A stretch of DNA of 64,000 nt from Pseudomonadota bacterium (GCA_018241995.1 JAFECT010000009.1:1-64000); one strand, 5' to 3'. Shown: positions 16,618 through 25,429, numbered from the stretch's first letter. The notes: generated by a model from the letters alone, not told the origin. A program made the numbers and translations.

Positions 16618-18950
16618 TGGGCCGATCTCCGCCGGACATCGTCGACGGCCTTGAGGATGCGTTCGGGCGTGGCCGGCGCGTCGAGGTCGGGCATGATCCG
16701 GTGGTCGCCGACCGAGGCCACCGCCTGGGTCAGGGCCGAAAACACCGAGATGGCCAGCATCAGCGGCGGCTCGCCCACGGCCTTGGAGCGATAGATGGTC
16801 TCCTCGCGGTTGGGCCCGTCCCACAGGTCGATGCGGAAATCCTTCGGCCGGTCGCTGCAGGCCGGGATCTTGTAGGTCGAGGGCGCGTGGGTCCGAAGCC
16901 GGCCCTGGTCGTCGTAGACCAGCTCCTCGGTGGTCAGCCAGCCCATGCCCTGGATGAAGCCGCCCTCGATTTGGCCGAGGTCGATCGCCGGGTTCAGAGA
17001 GCGGCCGACGTCATGCAGGATATCGACCCGCAGGGTGCGGTTCTCGCCGGTCAGGGTGTCGATGGCGACCTCGGAAACCGCCGCGCCATAGGCGTAGTAG
17101 AAGAACGGCCGGCCCTGATGCTTCGACCGGTCGTAGTGGATCTTCGGCGTCTTGTAGTAGCCCGTGGCGGACAGGCCCACGCGGTTGAAGTAGGCGCGGC
17201 GCACCAGCTCCTGGAACGGCAGCTCCGTCGCCCCGGCCTGCACCGTATTGTTGGCGAAGCTGACCTGCTCCGGCCCGCAGCCGAACTCCTGGCAGGCGAA
17301 GTCGATCAGGCGCTGGCGGATCCTCTGCGCGGCGTCGAGCGCGGCCATGCCGTTCAGGTCCGAGCCTGAAGAGGCGGCTGTGGCGGAGGTGTTGGGGACC
17401 TTGTCGGTGGCGGTGGCGGTGATGCGCACCCGCTCAAGTTCGATGCCGAAGACCTCCGCGACGACCTGGGCCACCTTGATGTAGAGCCCCTGGCCCATCT
17501 CGGTCCCGCCGTGGTTCAGCATCACGGAGCCGTCGGTATAGACGTGCACCAGGGCGCCGGCCTGGTTCAGGTGGGTGGCGGTGAACGAGATTCCGAACTT
17601 TACCGGGGTCAGCGCAATACCGCGTTTCAGGACGGGGCTGGTCCTGTTCCACTCCAGGATCGCGGCGCGGCGCTTGCGGTAGTCGGAGGTCTCGGCCAGC
17701 CGCTCCATCAGCTCCTTGGCGATGGAGTCCTCGACCACCTGGCCGTAGGGGGTCAGGTCGCGGCCCGGGCCGTAGAGGTTGGCCAGGCGCACGTCGAGCG
17801 GATCGGCGCCTAGCGACAAGGCGATGGCGTCCATGGCCCGCTCGATGGCGATCATGCCCTGGGGCCCGCCGAAGCCGCGGAAGGCGGTGTTGGAGACCGT
17901 GTGTGTCTTGAAGCGGTGCGAGACGATCTCGGCCGCGTTCAGGAAGTAGGCGTTGTCGGAGTGGAACATGGCCCGGTCGTTGATCGAGCCGGACAGGTCG
18001 TAGGAGTAGCCGCAGCGCGAAGCCAGGTCGAAGGTCGCGCCCTTCAGCCGGCCCTGGTCGTCGAAGCCGACGGACCAGTCGACCTCGAAGTCGTGGCGCT
18101 TGCCGGTCATGACCATGTCGTCGTCGCGGTCCAGCCTGAGCTTGGCGGGTCGCCCGGTCTTCACCGCCGCCAGCGCCGCCACCGCCGCCATCAGCGACGG
18201 CTGGGTCTCCTTGCCGCCGAAGCCGCCGCCCATGCGCCGGTTCTCGACCACCACGCCGTGGTCGCGGATGCCCAGCGCCTTGGCGACGATGTGCTGGACC
18301 TCGGACGGGTTCTGAGTCGAGGACCAGACGTGAACGTCGCCGTCCTCCTTCGGCGCGGCCATGGCGATATGGCCTTCGAGGTAGAAGTGGTCCTGGCCGC
18401 CGATGGCCACATGCCCCCACAGCCGGCGTGGCGCCTTGGCGATCTCGCCCTGGGCGTCGCCGAGCCGCATGACCTGGCTGGGCTCCAGGGTGAGGTCCGC
18501 CTCGCGCGCCGCGTCGATGGTCAGGACCGCGGGCAGATCCTCGTACTCGACCACGGCCAGCGCGGACGCGGCGCGGGCCTGGGCCAGGGTCTCGGCGGCG
18601 ACGGCGAACAGGCACTGGCCGACGTACTCGACCTTGTCCTCCGCGAAGATCGGGTCGTCGCCCATGATCGGGCTGTAGTCGTTCTTGCCCGGCACGTCGG
18701 CGGCGGTCAGGACGCAGGCCACGCCCTGGGCGGAGCGCACGGCCGAGACGTCGAGCTTCAGCAGCCTGGCATGGGCGCGGCTGCTCTGGGCCAGGTAGAT
18801 CTGCAGGGTTCCCGAAGGCTCGGGGATATCGTCGATGTATTGGGCCAGCCCCGAAACGTGCTTCTCGGCGCTGTCGTGGCGGATCGACTGGCCGACAATG
18901 TGCGGCTGAGCCTCGGCGGCCCTGGTCTTGGCTTGGCCGGAGTCAGGCAT
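16614..18950 (-). CDS. xdhB: Xanthine dehydrogenase, molybdopterin-binding subunit XdhB
   Basis: This 778-residue subunit carries the molybdenum centre that hydroxylates hypoxanthine and xanthine to urate. Family motifs visible include VGQCLFAVAAET, the QDHFYLEGH segment, RRMGGGFGGKETQ, the FRGFGGPQGMIAIE loop and LNHGGTEMGQGLYIKVAQV. The region ending KAVGEPPLMLAIS contains the catalytic glutamate. Length is normal for bacterial two-subunit enzymes. The start overlaps the end of xdhA by 8 bp and its stop overlaps xdhC. The preferred substrate (purine rather than another heterocycle) is strongly supported by puuD, uraH and uraD nearby. Confidence 0.95.
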   Translation of the reverse strand: MPDSGQAKTRAAEAQPHIVGQSIRHDSAEKHVSGLAQYIDDIPEPSGTLQIYLAQSSRAHARLLKLDVSAVRSAQGVACVLTAADVPGKNDYSPIMGDDPIFAEDKVEYVGQCLFAVAAETLAQARAASALAVVEYEDLPAVLTIDAAREADLTLEPSQVMRLGDAQGEIAKAPRRLWGHVAIGGQDHFYLEGHIAMAAPKEDGDVHVWSSTQNPSEVQHIVAKALGIRDHGVVVENRRMGGGFGGKETQPSLMAAVAALAAVKTGRPAKLRLDRDDDMVMTGKRHDFEVDWSVGFDDQGRLKGATFDLASRCGYSYDLSGSINDRAMFHSDNAYFLNAAEIVSHRFKTHTVSNTAFRGFGGPQGMIAIERAMDAIALSLGADPLDVRLANLYGPGRDLTPYGQVVEDSIAKELMERLAETSDYRKRRAAILEWNRTSPVLKRGIALTPVKFGISFTATHLNQAGALVHVYTDGSVMLNHGGTEMGQGLYIKVAQVVAEVFGIELERVRITATATDKVPNTSATAASSGSDLNGMAALDAAQRIRQRLIDFACQEFGCGPEQVSFANNTVQAGATELPFQELVRRAYFNRVGLSATGYYKTPKIHYDRSKHQGRPFFYYAYGAAVSEVAIDTLTGENRTLRVDILHDVGRSLNPAIDLGQIEGGFIQGMGWLTTEELVYDDQGRLRTHAPSTYKIPACSDRPKDFRIDLWDGPNREETIYRSKAVGEPPLMLAISVFSALTQAVASVGDHRIMPDLDAPATPERILKAVDDVRRRSAQ

Positions 18951-20403
18951 CGAGCGCCTCCACCTCCAGCACCCGCGTCGAAGCCTCGCCTCGCCACTCC
19001 AGATATGCGCGGCGCAGCAGATTCTTGGCCGACGCCATGCGGTAGGCGGCGGAGGCGCGCATGTCGTCGATGGGGGCGAAGTCGGTTTCCAGAGCCTTGC
19101 AGGCCAGATCGACCGTCGCCTCGTCGAAGGCCTGGCCGGCCAGCGCCTGTTCGGCGTTGCTCGCCCGCTTGGGCGTGGCCGCCATGCCGCCGAAGGCGAT
19201 GCGCGCGGCCTCGATCTGGCCGTCCTTGATGTCGAGCGCGATGCCGGCGCAGACGGCGGAGATGTCCTGGTCGAAGCGCTTGGACAGTTTGTAGACGCGG
19301 TAGAAGCGATCGGGCCCGGCCGGATGCACGGTCACCGCCTCGACGAACTCCCCGGGGGCGCGGTCCTGTTTGCCGTAGGCGAGGAAATAGTCCTCCAGCG
19401 GCAGGTCCCGGGTCTTGCCGCCGAGCCGTAGGGTCAGGGTGGCGCCGGCCGCGATCAGGGCCGGGGGCATGTCGCCGATGGGCGAGCCATTGGCGATGTT
19501 GCCGCCGATGGTGCCGGAGTTCCGGACCTGGACCGAACCCAGCCGCCGCATCATCTCGCCGAGGTCGGGCAGGCGCTCGGCCAGGGCTGCGTAGGCGTCT
19601 GAGTAGCGTACGCCTGCGCCGATGCGCAGCCCCGCTTCGGTTTCGGCCATCGTCTTCAGCTCCGCCACGTCGCCGATCCAGATGACGGTGTCGAGCGCGC
19701 GGTGCTGCTTGGTGACCCACAGGCCCACATCTGTGGCGCCGGCCAGGATCACGGCCTGGGGATACTGTTCGGCGAGATCGGCGAGTTCCGCCAGACTTCG
19801 CGGCGAGAACCAGCGGCGGGTGCGGCCGGCCTGGGGATCGTCCCACGCGAGCCCCAGGCTTTCGGCGACATCCAGAGCCTTCAGCGCCGACGCCTGGTCG
19901 ACGGTCTTTGGCTTTGGCAGGCCGTCGGCGACCGCGGCCGCCTCCGCGATCGGGCCATAGCCGGTGCAGCGGCAGAGGTTGCCCGCCAGCACGTCCTCGA
20001 CCGGCATGTCGCAGCCCGCGCCCTTCTGGTCGCGCACCCACAGGGACATCACGAAGCCCGGGGTGCAGAAGCCGCACTGGGAGCCGTGGGTCTGGACCAT
20101 CGCCTGCTGCACCGGATGCAGGGCGTCGCCCTGTTTCAGGCTTTCCACCGTCATCAGGGCCCGGCCGTCGAGCATCGGCGCGAACAGGATGCAGGCGTTG
20201 ACCGCGCGCCACTGGACCTTGCCCTTGGCGTCGAACTCGCCGAGCGCCACGGTGCAGGCGCCGCAGTCGCCCTCCGCGCAGCCCTCCTTGGTCCCAGGGC
20301 GGCGCAATGGCCCGCGCAGCAGCTGCAGCACGGTCAGGGTCGGATCGACGCCGCCGAGCTCGCGCGGCTCGCCGTCCAGCAGGAAGCGGATCGTCTCGCG
20401 CAC
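18943..20403 (-). CDS. xdhA: Xanthine dehydrogenase, iron-sulfur/FAD subunit XdhA
   Basis: The 486-residue small subunit passes electrons from the molybdenum centre to NAD. The N-terminal ferredoxin-type [2Fe-2S] domain has EGCAEGDCGACTVAL. The second [2Fe-2S] domain has QCGFCTPGFVMSL and GNLCRCTGYGPI. The FAD domain from about residue 200 has VILAGATDVGLWVTKQHR and NSGTIGGNIANGSPIGDMPP. It is the second gene of the leftward operon, three bases after the uraH stop codon. Confidence 0.95.
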   Translation of the reverse strand: MRETIRFLLDGEPRELGGVDPTLTVLQLLRGPLRRPGTKEGCAEGDCGACTVALGEFDAKGKVQWRAVNACILFAPMLDGRALMTVESLKQGDALHPVQQAMVQTHGSQCGFCTPGFVMSLWVRDQKGAGCDMPVEDVLAGNLCRCTGYGPIAEAAAVADGLPKPKTVDQASALKALDVAESLGLAWDDPQAGRTRRWFSPRSLAELADLAEQYPQAVILAGATDVGLWVTKQHRALDTVIWIGDVAELKTMAETEAGLRIGAGVRYSDAYAALAERLPDLGEMMRRLGSVQVRNSGTIGGNIANGSPIGDMPPALIAAGATLTLRLGGKTRDLPLEDYFLAYGKQDRAPGEFVEAVTVHPAGPDRFYRVYKLSKRFDQDISAVCAGIALDIKDGQIEAARIAFGGMAATPKRASNAEQALAGQAFDEATVDLACKALETDFAPIDDMRASAAYRMASAKNLLRRAYLEWRGEASTRVLEVEALDA

Positions 20404-20406
20404 GCC

Positions 20407-20748
20407 TCAGCTCCCCCGATAGGTCGAGTAGCCGAACGGCGAGACCAGCAGCGGCACGTGATAGTGCGAGGCCGGCTCGGCCACGCCGAAGTCGATCCCG
20501 ACCGTCTCCAGGAAGGCGGGGTCGGGCAGGGCGGTCCCGGTAGCGCGATAGTAGGCGCCGACCTCGAACTCGATGCGATAGCGGCCGCGCGCGATCTCCT
20601 CGCCGCTCAGCAGCGGCGCGTCGCAGCGACCGTCGCTGTTGGTCTTCGCCTCACGCACCAGGGCGCCCTCACGATACAGGCGCACCGCCACCCCCGCGGC
20701 GGGCTTCCCGCTCGCCAGGTCCAGCACATGGGTGGTCAGGCCGCTCAA
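20407..20748 (-). CDS. uraH: 5-hydroxyisourate hydrolase (transthyretin-like)
   Basis: HIU hydrolase opens 5-hydroxyisourate, the PuuD product, to OHCU. The 113-residue protein shows the family features: LTTHVLDLASGKPA at the start with its active-site His, LYREGALVREAKTNSDGRC in the middle, a FLETVGIDFGV segment, ASHYHVPLLVSPFGYSTYRG and the diagnostic C-terminus YRGS. There is no export signal, so it acts in the cytoplasm. It is the first gene of the leftward purine operon and divergent from puuE, 119 bp away. Confidence 0.95.
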   Translation of the reverse strand: MSGLTTHVLDLASGKPAAGVAVRLYREGALVREAKTNSDGRCDAPLLSGEEIARGRYRIEFEVGAYYRATGTALPDPAFLETVGIDFGVAEPASHYHVPLLVSPFGYSTYRGS

Positions 20749-20771
20749 TTCGTTTTCCCCCGAAAACCTTC

Positions 20772-20785
20772 GTCCGCGCGCGGAC
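20772..20785. promoter_or_regulatory. 14-bp palindrome between divergent purine operons
   Basis: GTCCGCGCGCGGAC is a perfect palindrome in the 119-bp gap between uraH and puuE, 24 bp from the uraH start. Its position suits an operator for both divergent operons, but such GC-rich palindromes also arise by chance at this base composition. No purine regulator gene is in the window. Confidence 0.35.
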
Positions 20786-20867
20786 TTAAGCCGACCAGAA
20801 TCCTCTCCGGCGACGCGGATTGCAAGAGAGACGTGTCGAGCCGCGAAAGCCTTGCTAAGAACCGCCG

Positions 20868-21776
20868 ATGGACGAAGCGGCCTACCCTCGGGACCTGATC
20901 GGCTACGGCGAAAATCCTCCGCATGCGGATTGGCCGGGCGGCGCGCGCGTGGCCGTGCAGTTCGTGCTGAACTACGAGGAGGGCGGCGAACGGAGCGTGC
21001 TGCACGGCGACGCCGAGGCCGAGACCTTCCTGTCCGACATGATCAATCCGGCGCCCGTGCCCGGCGCCCGGCACATGTCGATGGAGTCGATCTACGAATA
21101 CGGCTCGCGCGCCGGCGTGTGGCGACTGCTGCGCCTGTTCGAGCGGCACGAGATCCCCCTGACCATCTTCGGCGTGGCCATGGCCCTGGAGCGGCATCCC
21201 GCGGTGGTCGACGCCTTCCTGAAGGCCGGTCACGAGGTCGCCTCGCACGGCCTGCGCTGGATCAACTACCAGTCCGTCCCGGAGGACGTGGAGCGCGAGC
21301 ATATGGCGCGCGCCATCGAGATCATCACCCGCTTGACCGGCGAACGGCCGCTGGGCTGGTACACCGGCCGCACCTCGCCCAACACACGGCGGCTGGTGGC
21401 GGAGGAGGGGGGCTTCCTCTACGACGCGGACGACTATTCCGATGACTTGCCGTTCTGGACGACGGAAGGCGGCAAGCCGCACCTGATCGTGCCCTACACC
21501 CTGGAAGCCAACGATATGCGGTTCTCCGGCACGGGCCTGAACACTGGCGAGCAGTTCTTCTCCTACCTGAAGGACGCCTTCGACGTGCTCTATGAGGAGG
21601 GGGCGACCGCGCCCAAGATGATGTCGGTGGGCCTGCACTGCCGCATCGTCGGCCGACCCGGGAAGATGGCCGGGCTGGAGCGGTTCCTGAAGTACGCCCG
21701 CGCCCACGACGGGGTCTGGTTCTGCCGGCGGATCGACATCGCCCGGCACTGGCGCGAAAGGCATCCCGCAGCATGA
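20868..21776 (+). CDS. puuE: Allantoinase PuuE
   Basis: PuuE hydrolyses S-allantoin to allantoate. It is the polysaccharide-deacetylase-like, metal-independent allantoinase rather than the zinc amidohydrolase AllB. The 302-residue protein opens with YPRDLIGYGENPPHADWPGG and shows FVLNYEEGGERSVLHGD, MESIYEYGSRAGVWRLLRLF, EVASHGLRWINYQ, GWYTGRTSPNTRRL and GLHCRIVGRPGKMAGLERF, all diagnostic for PuuE. Its stop overlaps the start of uraD (ATGA). It is the first gene of the rightward purine operon. Confidence 0.96.
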   Translation: MDEAAYPRDLIGYGENPPHADWPGGARVAVQFVLNYEEGGERSVLHGDAEAETFLSDMINPAPVPGARHMSMESIYEYGSRAGVWRLLRLFERHEIPLTIFGVAMALERHPAVVDAFLKAGHEVASHGLRWINYQSVPEDVEREHMARAIEIITRLTGERPLGWYTGRTSPNTRRLVAEEGGFLYDADDYSDDLPFWTTEGGKPHLIVPYTLEANDMRFSGTGLNTGEQFFSYLKDAFDVLYEEGATAPKMMSVGLHCRIVGRPGKMAGLERFLKYARAHDGVWFCRRIDIARHWRERHPAA

Positions 21777-22306
21777 GCCGCTCACTGGCCTCTCGCCCCT
21801 CCGCCTTGCCCAAGCCGGTGTTCGTCGCGGCCTATGGCGGCATCTATGAGCACTCGCCTTGGGTGGCCGAGGGCGCCTGGCCGGAGATCGAGGCCGGTCG
21901 CGCGGAGACGCCCGACGCCATGGCGGCCGTCATGGCCGCGGTGGTCGACGCCGCCCCGCGCGAGCAGCAGCTGGCGCTGATCAGGGCCCACCCCGAACTG
22001 GCGGGCCGGGCCGCGATCGCCGGCGACATGGCCGAAGCGTCAAGGCGTGAGCAGTCCGGCGCGGGGCTCGACCAGTGCTCGCCGGAGGAGTTCGCCGCCT
22101 TCCAGCGCCTGAATGGCGACTACAATGCGAAGTTCGGCTTCCCCTTCATCATCGCGGTGAAGGGCCTGGGTCGCGCCGACATCCTCGCGGCCTTCGAGCG
22201 CCGCCTCGCCAACGACCCCCATACCGAATTCACCGAGGCCTTGAAGCAGATCCACCGGATCGCCGCCTTCCGCCTCTCAGCCCTGATGGACCACGACCTG
22301 AAGTGA
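21773..22306 (+). CDS. uraD: OHCU decarboxylase UraD
   Basis: UraD decarboxylates 2-oxo-4-hydroxy-4-carboxy-5-ureidoimidazoline to S-allantoin. The 177-residue all-helical protein has the catalytic-histidine motif IRAHPELAGRAA and the family signatures EQSGAGLDQCSPEEFAAFQ, LNGDYNAKFGFPFIIAVKG and RLANDPHTEFTEALKQIHRI. It overlaps puuE by 4 bp and alc by 4 bp, so the three genes form a tightly coupled operon. The gene order does not follow pathway order. Confidence 0.95.
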   Translation: MSRSLASRPSALPKPVFVAAYGGIYEHSPWVAEGAWPEIEAGRAETPDAMAAVMAAVVDAAPREQQLALIRAHPELAGRAAIAGDMAEASRREQSGAGLDQCSPEEFAAFQRLNGDYNAKFGFPFIIAVKGLGRADILAAFERRLANDPHTEFTEALKQIHRIAAFRLSALMDHDLK

Positions 22307-23289
22307 CTGACTTCCGCCGAGACTACATCGACCTGGCCCAGCCGCGCCTCGGCTCGCGCGTGACCTACGCGACCGACGACTTCTTCGCCGACAAGGCCCG
22401 GCTGATCGATCCGGAGCCCGCCGTCTTCATCCCCGGCAAGTACGACGACAACGGCAAGTGGATGGACGGCTGGGAGAGCCGGCGCAAGCGCGTCCCCGGC
22501 CACGACTGGTGCGTCATTCGACTGGGGAGCCCCGGCGCCATCGCGGGCTTCGAGATCGACACCTCGCACTTCACCGGCAACTACCCGCCCTTCGCCTCAA
22601 TCGAGGCCTGCGTGTCGGACGCCGAGACGCCGGGCGAGGACGCCGGCTGGGTCGAGCTGGTCGCCAAGATGAGCCTTCAGGGGAACAGCCAGGTCCAGGT
22701 CGCTTCGGCCGATCCCAAGCGCGTCTTCACCCACGTACGCTTTCATATCTATCCCGACGGCGGGGTGGCGCGGCTGCGCGTGTTCGGGACCGTGCATGTG
22801 GACTGGTCCAAGGTGGCGCCGGGCGAGGTGGTCGACCTGCTGGCCATGGCCAACGGCGGCCGGGGCCTGATCGCCAATGACGAGCACTTCGGTAAGGTCG
22901 AGAACCTGACGGCGCCCAACCGCGGCAAGGACATGGGCGACGGCTGGGAAACGCGCCGCCGCCGCGAGCCCGGTCACGACTGGGCGATCCTGGAGCTCGG
23001 CCATGCGGGCGTGATCGAGGCCATCGAGGTCGACACCCATCACTTCAAGGGCAACTATCCGGACCGGTGCTTCATCCAGGCGGCGGCCGAGGCGCGTGGC
23101 ACGCCGCAGGAGATCGCGGCGCAGGCGGAAACCTGGCCCGTGTTGCTGCCGGAGACCAAGCTGCAGGCCGATCACATCCATCGCTTCGAAAGCCAGCTGG
23201 CCAGTCTTGGACCGGTGCGGTTCGTGCGACTGAACATCATCCCCGACGGCGGGGTGAGCCGGCTCAGGCTGTTCGGAAAGATCGCCTGA
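22303..23289 (+). CDS. alc: Allantoicase
   Basis: Allantoicase hydrolyses allantoate to ureidoglycolate and urea. The 328-residue protein contains two similar halves, as in the family. Each half has a GKWMDGWESRR/GDGWETRRR segment, a PGHDWxxxxLG segment, a xIDTSHFTGNYPP/VDTHHFKGNYPD segment and a terminal PDGGVxRLRxFG. The GTG start at 22303 overlaps the uraD stop (GTGA); a longer frame upstream lies inside uraD and is not used. It is the last gene of the puuE-uraD-alc operon. Confidence 0.95.
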   Translation: MTDFRRDYIDLAQPRLGSRVTYATDDFFADKARLIDPEPAVFIPGKYDDNGKWMDGWESRRKRVPGHDWCVIRLGSPGAIAGFEIDTSHFTGNYPPFASIEACVSDAETPGEDAGWVELVAKMSLQGNSQVQVASADPKRVFTHVRFHIYPDGGVARLRVFGTVHVDWSKVAPGEVVDLLAMANGGRGLIANDEHFGKVENLTAPNRGKDMGDGWETRRRREPGHDWAILELGHAGVIEAIEVDTHHFKGNYPDRCFIQAAAEARGTPQEIAAQAETWPVLLPETKLQADHIHRFESQLASLGPVRFVRLNIIPDGGVSRLRLFGKIA

Positions 23290-23372
23290 GCGAGGGAGCC
23301 GTTTCGGCTCTCGACACCACCTCAGCGGTCGGCTACGCCTTTCACACGCCACGTCTTTCCGGGGGGAAACGC

Positions 23373-23669
23373 ATGCATATCCAGCAGACCAACGCCTTCG
23401 CCCCCCGGGTCGGCGAGGCTTTCGACGTGGTGCTGGCGGCGGACGCCACCGCGCCCCTGACGCTGGTCGAGGTCAGCCCGCTGCCGGCGCACAAGTTCCC
23501 GGGCATGCTGCGCGACCCCTTCTCACTTCTATTCCGCAGCCCTTCGCCGGTGGTGATGCCGCAAAAGATCTATCGCCTGAAGAACGAGGCCATGGGCGCG
23601 CTGGATGTTTTCCTGGTGCCGGTCGGCCGCGACCAGCACGGTACGATCTACCAGGCGGTCTTCAACTAG
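23373..23669 (+). CDS. DUF6916-like small protein
   Basis: This 98-residue protein matches my recollection of the DUF6916 family, whose function is unknown. Typical elements are FAPRVGEAFDV near the start, LTLVEVSPLPAHKFPGMLRD, PFSLLFRSPSP, and PQKIYRLKNEAMGALDVFLV followed by GTIYQAVFN at the end. The ATG follows GGGGGGA. There is no signal peptide; it is predicted to be a compact beta-rich protein. It converges with the GNAT gene, with 2 bp between the stops, and lies beside the phage-tail-collar cluster. I believe proteins of this type recur next to collar-domain gene sets, which suggests a functional link. Confidence 0.75.
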   Translation: MHIQQTNAFAPRVGEAFDVVLAADATAPLTLVEVSPLPAHKFPGMLRDPFSLLFRSPSPVVMPQKIYRLKNEAMGALDVFLVPVGRDQHGTIYQAVFN

Positions 23670-23671
23670 GC

Positions 23672-24232
23672 TCAACCCACCCGTTTGAGTGGGAGGGCCA
23701 TACGCAGGTGCTGGCCCTCGACCATGCCGGCCTTGAAACCCAGCTTCTCATAAAGCTTGCGCGCCCTGGGATTGTTGAGCGTGACGTGCAGTGAGACGCG
23801 CTCCAGTCCCCGCTCGCGCGCCATCGTCGCCAACCATTTCAGCACCGCCTCGCCCAGGCCCGCGCCCCGGTGTTCAGGCATGAAGCCGATGTCGACGACC
23901 AGAACCTCGCGCTCGCGCCAGTCGAGATAGAGCCGCCCGGCTGCGCGGCGGTCCCGCTCGATCACCATGAAGTCGCCACCGGCGAAGTGGGTCGTGAAGT
24001 GCGTGTGCTGAAGCCTGAACTGGCTCTGCAGGAAGCCGGCCTTGGCTGCGTCGGGCCAGGCGACCATCGCCATCTCGTCCGCGCGGAACGAGGCGAACAG
24101 GGCCTGCAGGAACGGCAAGTCGGCGGTTTCGGCCGCGCGCAGTGAAAGGCCCCGCCGTGCAAGGGCGGGGCCGGCCGCCGCGACAGGTTTGCGTCGCGGC
24201 GGGAAGTCCAGGCTCTGCGAGGGCTCGACCAT
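23672..24232 (-). CDS. GNAT-family N-acetyltransferase
   Basis: This 186-residue protein has one GNAT domain from about residue 28. The acetyl-CoA-binding motif A is GFMPEHRGAGLGEAVLKWL. The terminal VSLHVTLNNPRARKLYEKLGF is typical of ribosomal-protein or small-molecule acetyltransferases. An N-terminal extension of about 25 residues is rich in Pro and Ala. It starts 20 bp after the last collar gene on the same strand, so it is probably the distal gene of that operon. The acceptor substrate is unknown; modification of a collar protein is a possibility only. Confidence 0.85.
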   Translation of the reverse strand: MVEPSQSLDFPPRRKPVAAAGPALARRGLSLRAAETADLPFLQALFASFRADEMAMVAWPDAAKAGFLQSQFRLQHTHFTTHFAGGDFMVIERDRRAAGRLYLDWREREVLVVDIGFMPEHRGAGLGEAVLKWLATMARERGLERVSLHVTLNNPRARKLYEKLGFKAGMVEGQHLRMALPLKRVG

Positions 24233-24252
24233 ACTGAGACGGCCTTACCGCG

Positions 24253-24789
24253 TCAGTTGAACGACGGAAATATCCCCGCCGTCGCGATGCAGTAGTTCAG
24301 CGCGAGGAACGGCTGGCGGTTCTCGTGGGGCTGGTTGCCGCCCGCCACCCCAAGGGTCAAGGGGTTGAGCTGAGCGTTCGGTGACGGGTTGTTGGGCGCG
24401 ATCGCCAGTGGCGCGGTGGGCGAACCCAGCAGGAAGCCCGTGGAGGGCGCCCCCACCTTGTTGGCTGATCCGCGCTCGGTGTAGGCGGTGATCAGGTGGT
24501 TGTGCGCCGGCATCTCCTGCATGGACAGGGACACGCCGTTTTCCCCGAATGTCTCCCCCATCACGCGCTGAGTCAGGCCCGGGGCCTGGCCCTGATTGCA
24601 TCCGACGCGGTTGACGAAGTTCGGCAGCTGGAACGTGGAGGTGCCGTTGCCGCCGTAGTAGGTGCCCAGCAGCGCGAACAGGGCCGTGTTCTGCTGAATG
24701 GCGACGGTCTGGCCGGCGCAGAACGCCCATTGGTAGGGGGCGAAGTTGAAGGCGTAGATCTCGATCTCGCCGAGGAAGGGTTCAACCAT
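24253..24789 (-). CDS. Phage-tail-collar domain protein, type A (copy 1)
   Basis: The 178-residue protein has the N-terminal collar fold (microcystin-dependent MdpB-like): GEIEIYAFNFAPYQWAFCAG, then IQQNTALFALLGTYYGGNG and FQLPNFVNRVG. The remainder includes MGETFGENGVSLSMQEMPAHN and TAYTERGSANKVG, ending PHENRQPFLALNYCIATAGI and then FPSFN. It is the same length as, and most like, the protein encoded at 26129-26665; the APYQW segment replaces the usual P-x-G-W. No signal peptide is seen. It is the third gene of the first C-B-A operon. Function unknown; collar domains in phages form trimeric tail-fibre tips. Confidence 0.88.
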   Translation of the reverse strand: MVEPFLGEIEIYAFNFAPYQWAFCAGQTVAIQQNTALFALLGTYYGGNGTSTFQLPNFVNRVGCNQGQAPGLTQRVMGETFGENGVSLSMQEMPAHNHLITAYTERGSANKVGAPSTGFLLGSPTAPLAIAPNNPSPNAQLNPLTLGVAGGNQPHENRQPFLALNYCIATAGIFPSFN

Positions 24790-24852
24790 GGAAAATGGTC
24801 CTTCGATTGTAGGCGCGCCCGCGGCGCGCGTCTGTCCTGGAGGCGTGCGCGC

Positions 24853-25398
24853 CTAGTTCTGGCTCGGGAAGATGCCTGCCCAGCAGATGCAGAACTGCAC
24901 CGTCAGGGTGGGCATGCAGTTGTCGTGCGGCACGCTCGACCCCGCGGCGTTCGTGGCGTTGCCCGCCATGGTCACCGCGGTGGGCGCCGGCGAAGCATCG
25001 GCCGGATAGTACCAGGTGTCCGGTGGGGTGTTGCCGGCTACCGACGCCAGCGCATTGCCGTTGGGGTTGGGCGAGCTCGCATTGGCGTTGCTGGCCAGGA
25101 AGACGTGGTTGTGCTGGGGCAATTGCTGGGTGGTGAGGTTCACCGACTCCGTGCCCAGGCGCGTGCCGAGCGGGTAGCTGGACAGGCCGAGCCCCTGGCC
25201 TTCGTGCACTGGCACCGAACCCCGCAGGTCGGGCAGGGCGAAGGAGGTCTGGCCATCGCCGCCGTAGGTGGTGCCGATCAGGGTGTAGAGAGTTTCGAAG
25301 TTCGAGATCGATTGCAGGCTGCCGTCGCAGGACAGCCAGCCGGTAGGGACGCGCCCGAACCCGAACATGCGGATTTCGCCGACGTATGCTTCAGCCAT
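24853..25398 (-). CDS. Phage-tail-collar domain protein, type B (copy 1)
   Basis: This 181-residue collar protein starts GEIRMFGFGRVPTGWLSCDG, the classic collar opening with P-x-G-W and C-D-G-S. SISNFETLYTLIGTTYGGDG and FALPDLRGSVPVHEGQGLGL follow. Its C-terminus, PHDNCMPTLTVQFCICWAGI then FPSQN, differs from types A and C. Its closest relative in the window is the protein encoded at 26727-27275. It is the middle gene of the first operon, with gaps of 63 bp to type A and 31 bp to type C. No export signal is visible. Confidence 0.88.
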   Translation of the reverse strand: MAEAYVGEIRMFGFGRVPTGWLSCDGSLQSISNFETLYTLIGTTYGGDGQTSFALPDLRGSVPVHEGQGLGLSSYPLGTRLGTESVNLTTQQLPQHNHVFLASNANASSPNPNGNALASVAGNTPPDTWYYPADASPAPTAVTMAGNATNAAGSSVPHDNCMPTLTVQFCICWAGIFPSQN

Positions 25399-25429
25399 GG
25401 TGTGTTGATCCTGTTTGTTCGGGGGGCGA

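Noticed and set aside
16618..16824. N-terminal extension of xdhC
   Set aside because: It overlaps the 3' end of xdhB in another frame and lacks family similarity; ATG 16617 overlaps the xdhB stop as ATGA.
23296..23311. GAGCCG/CGGCTC hairpin after alc as a terminator
   Set aside because: The stem is only 6 bp and no T-tract follows; too weak to call.
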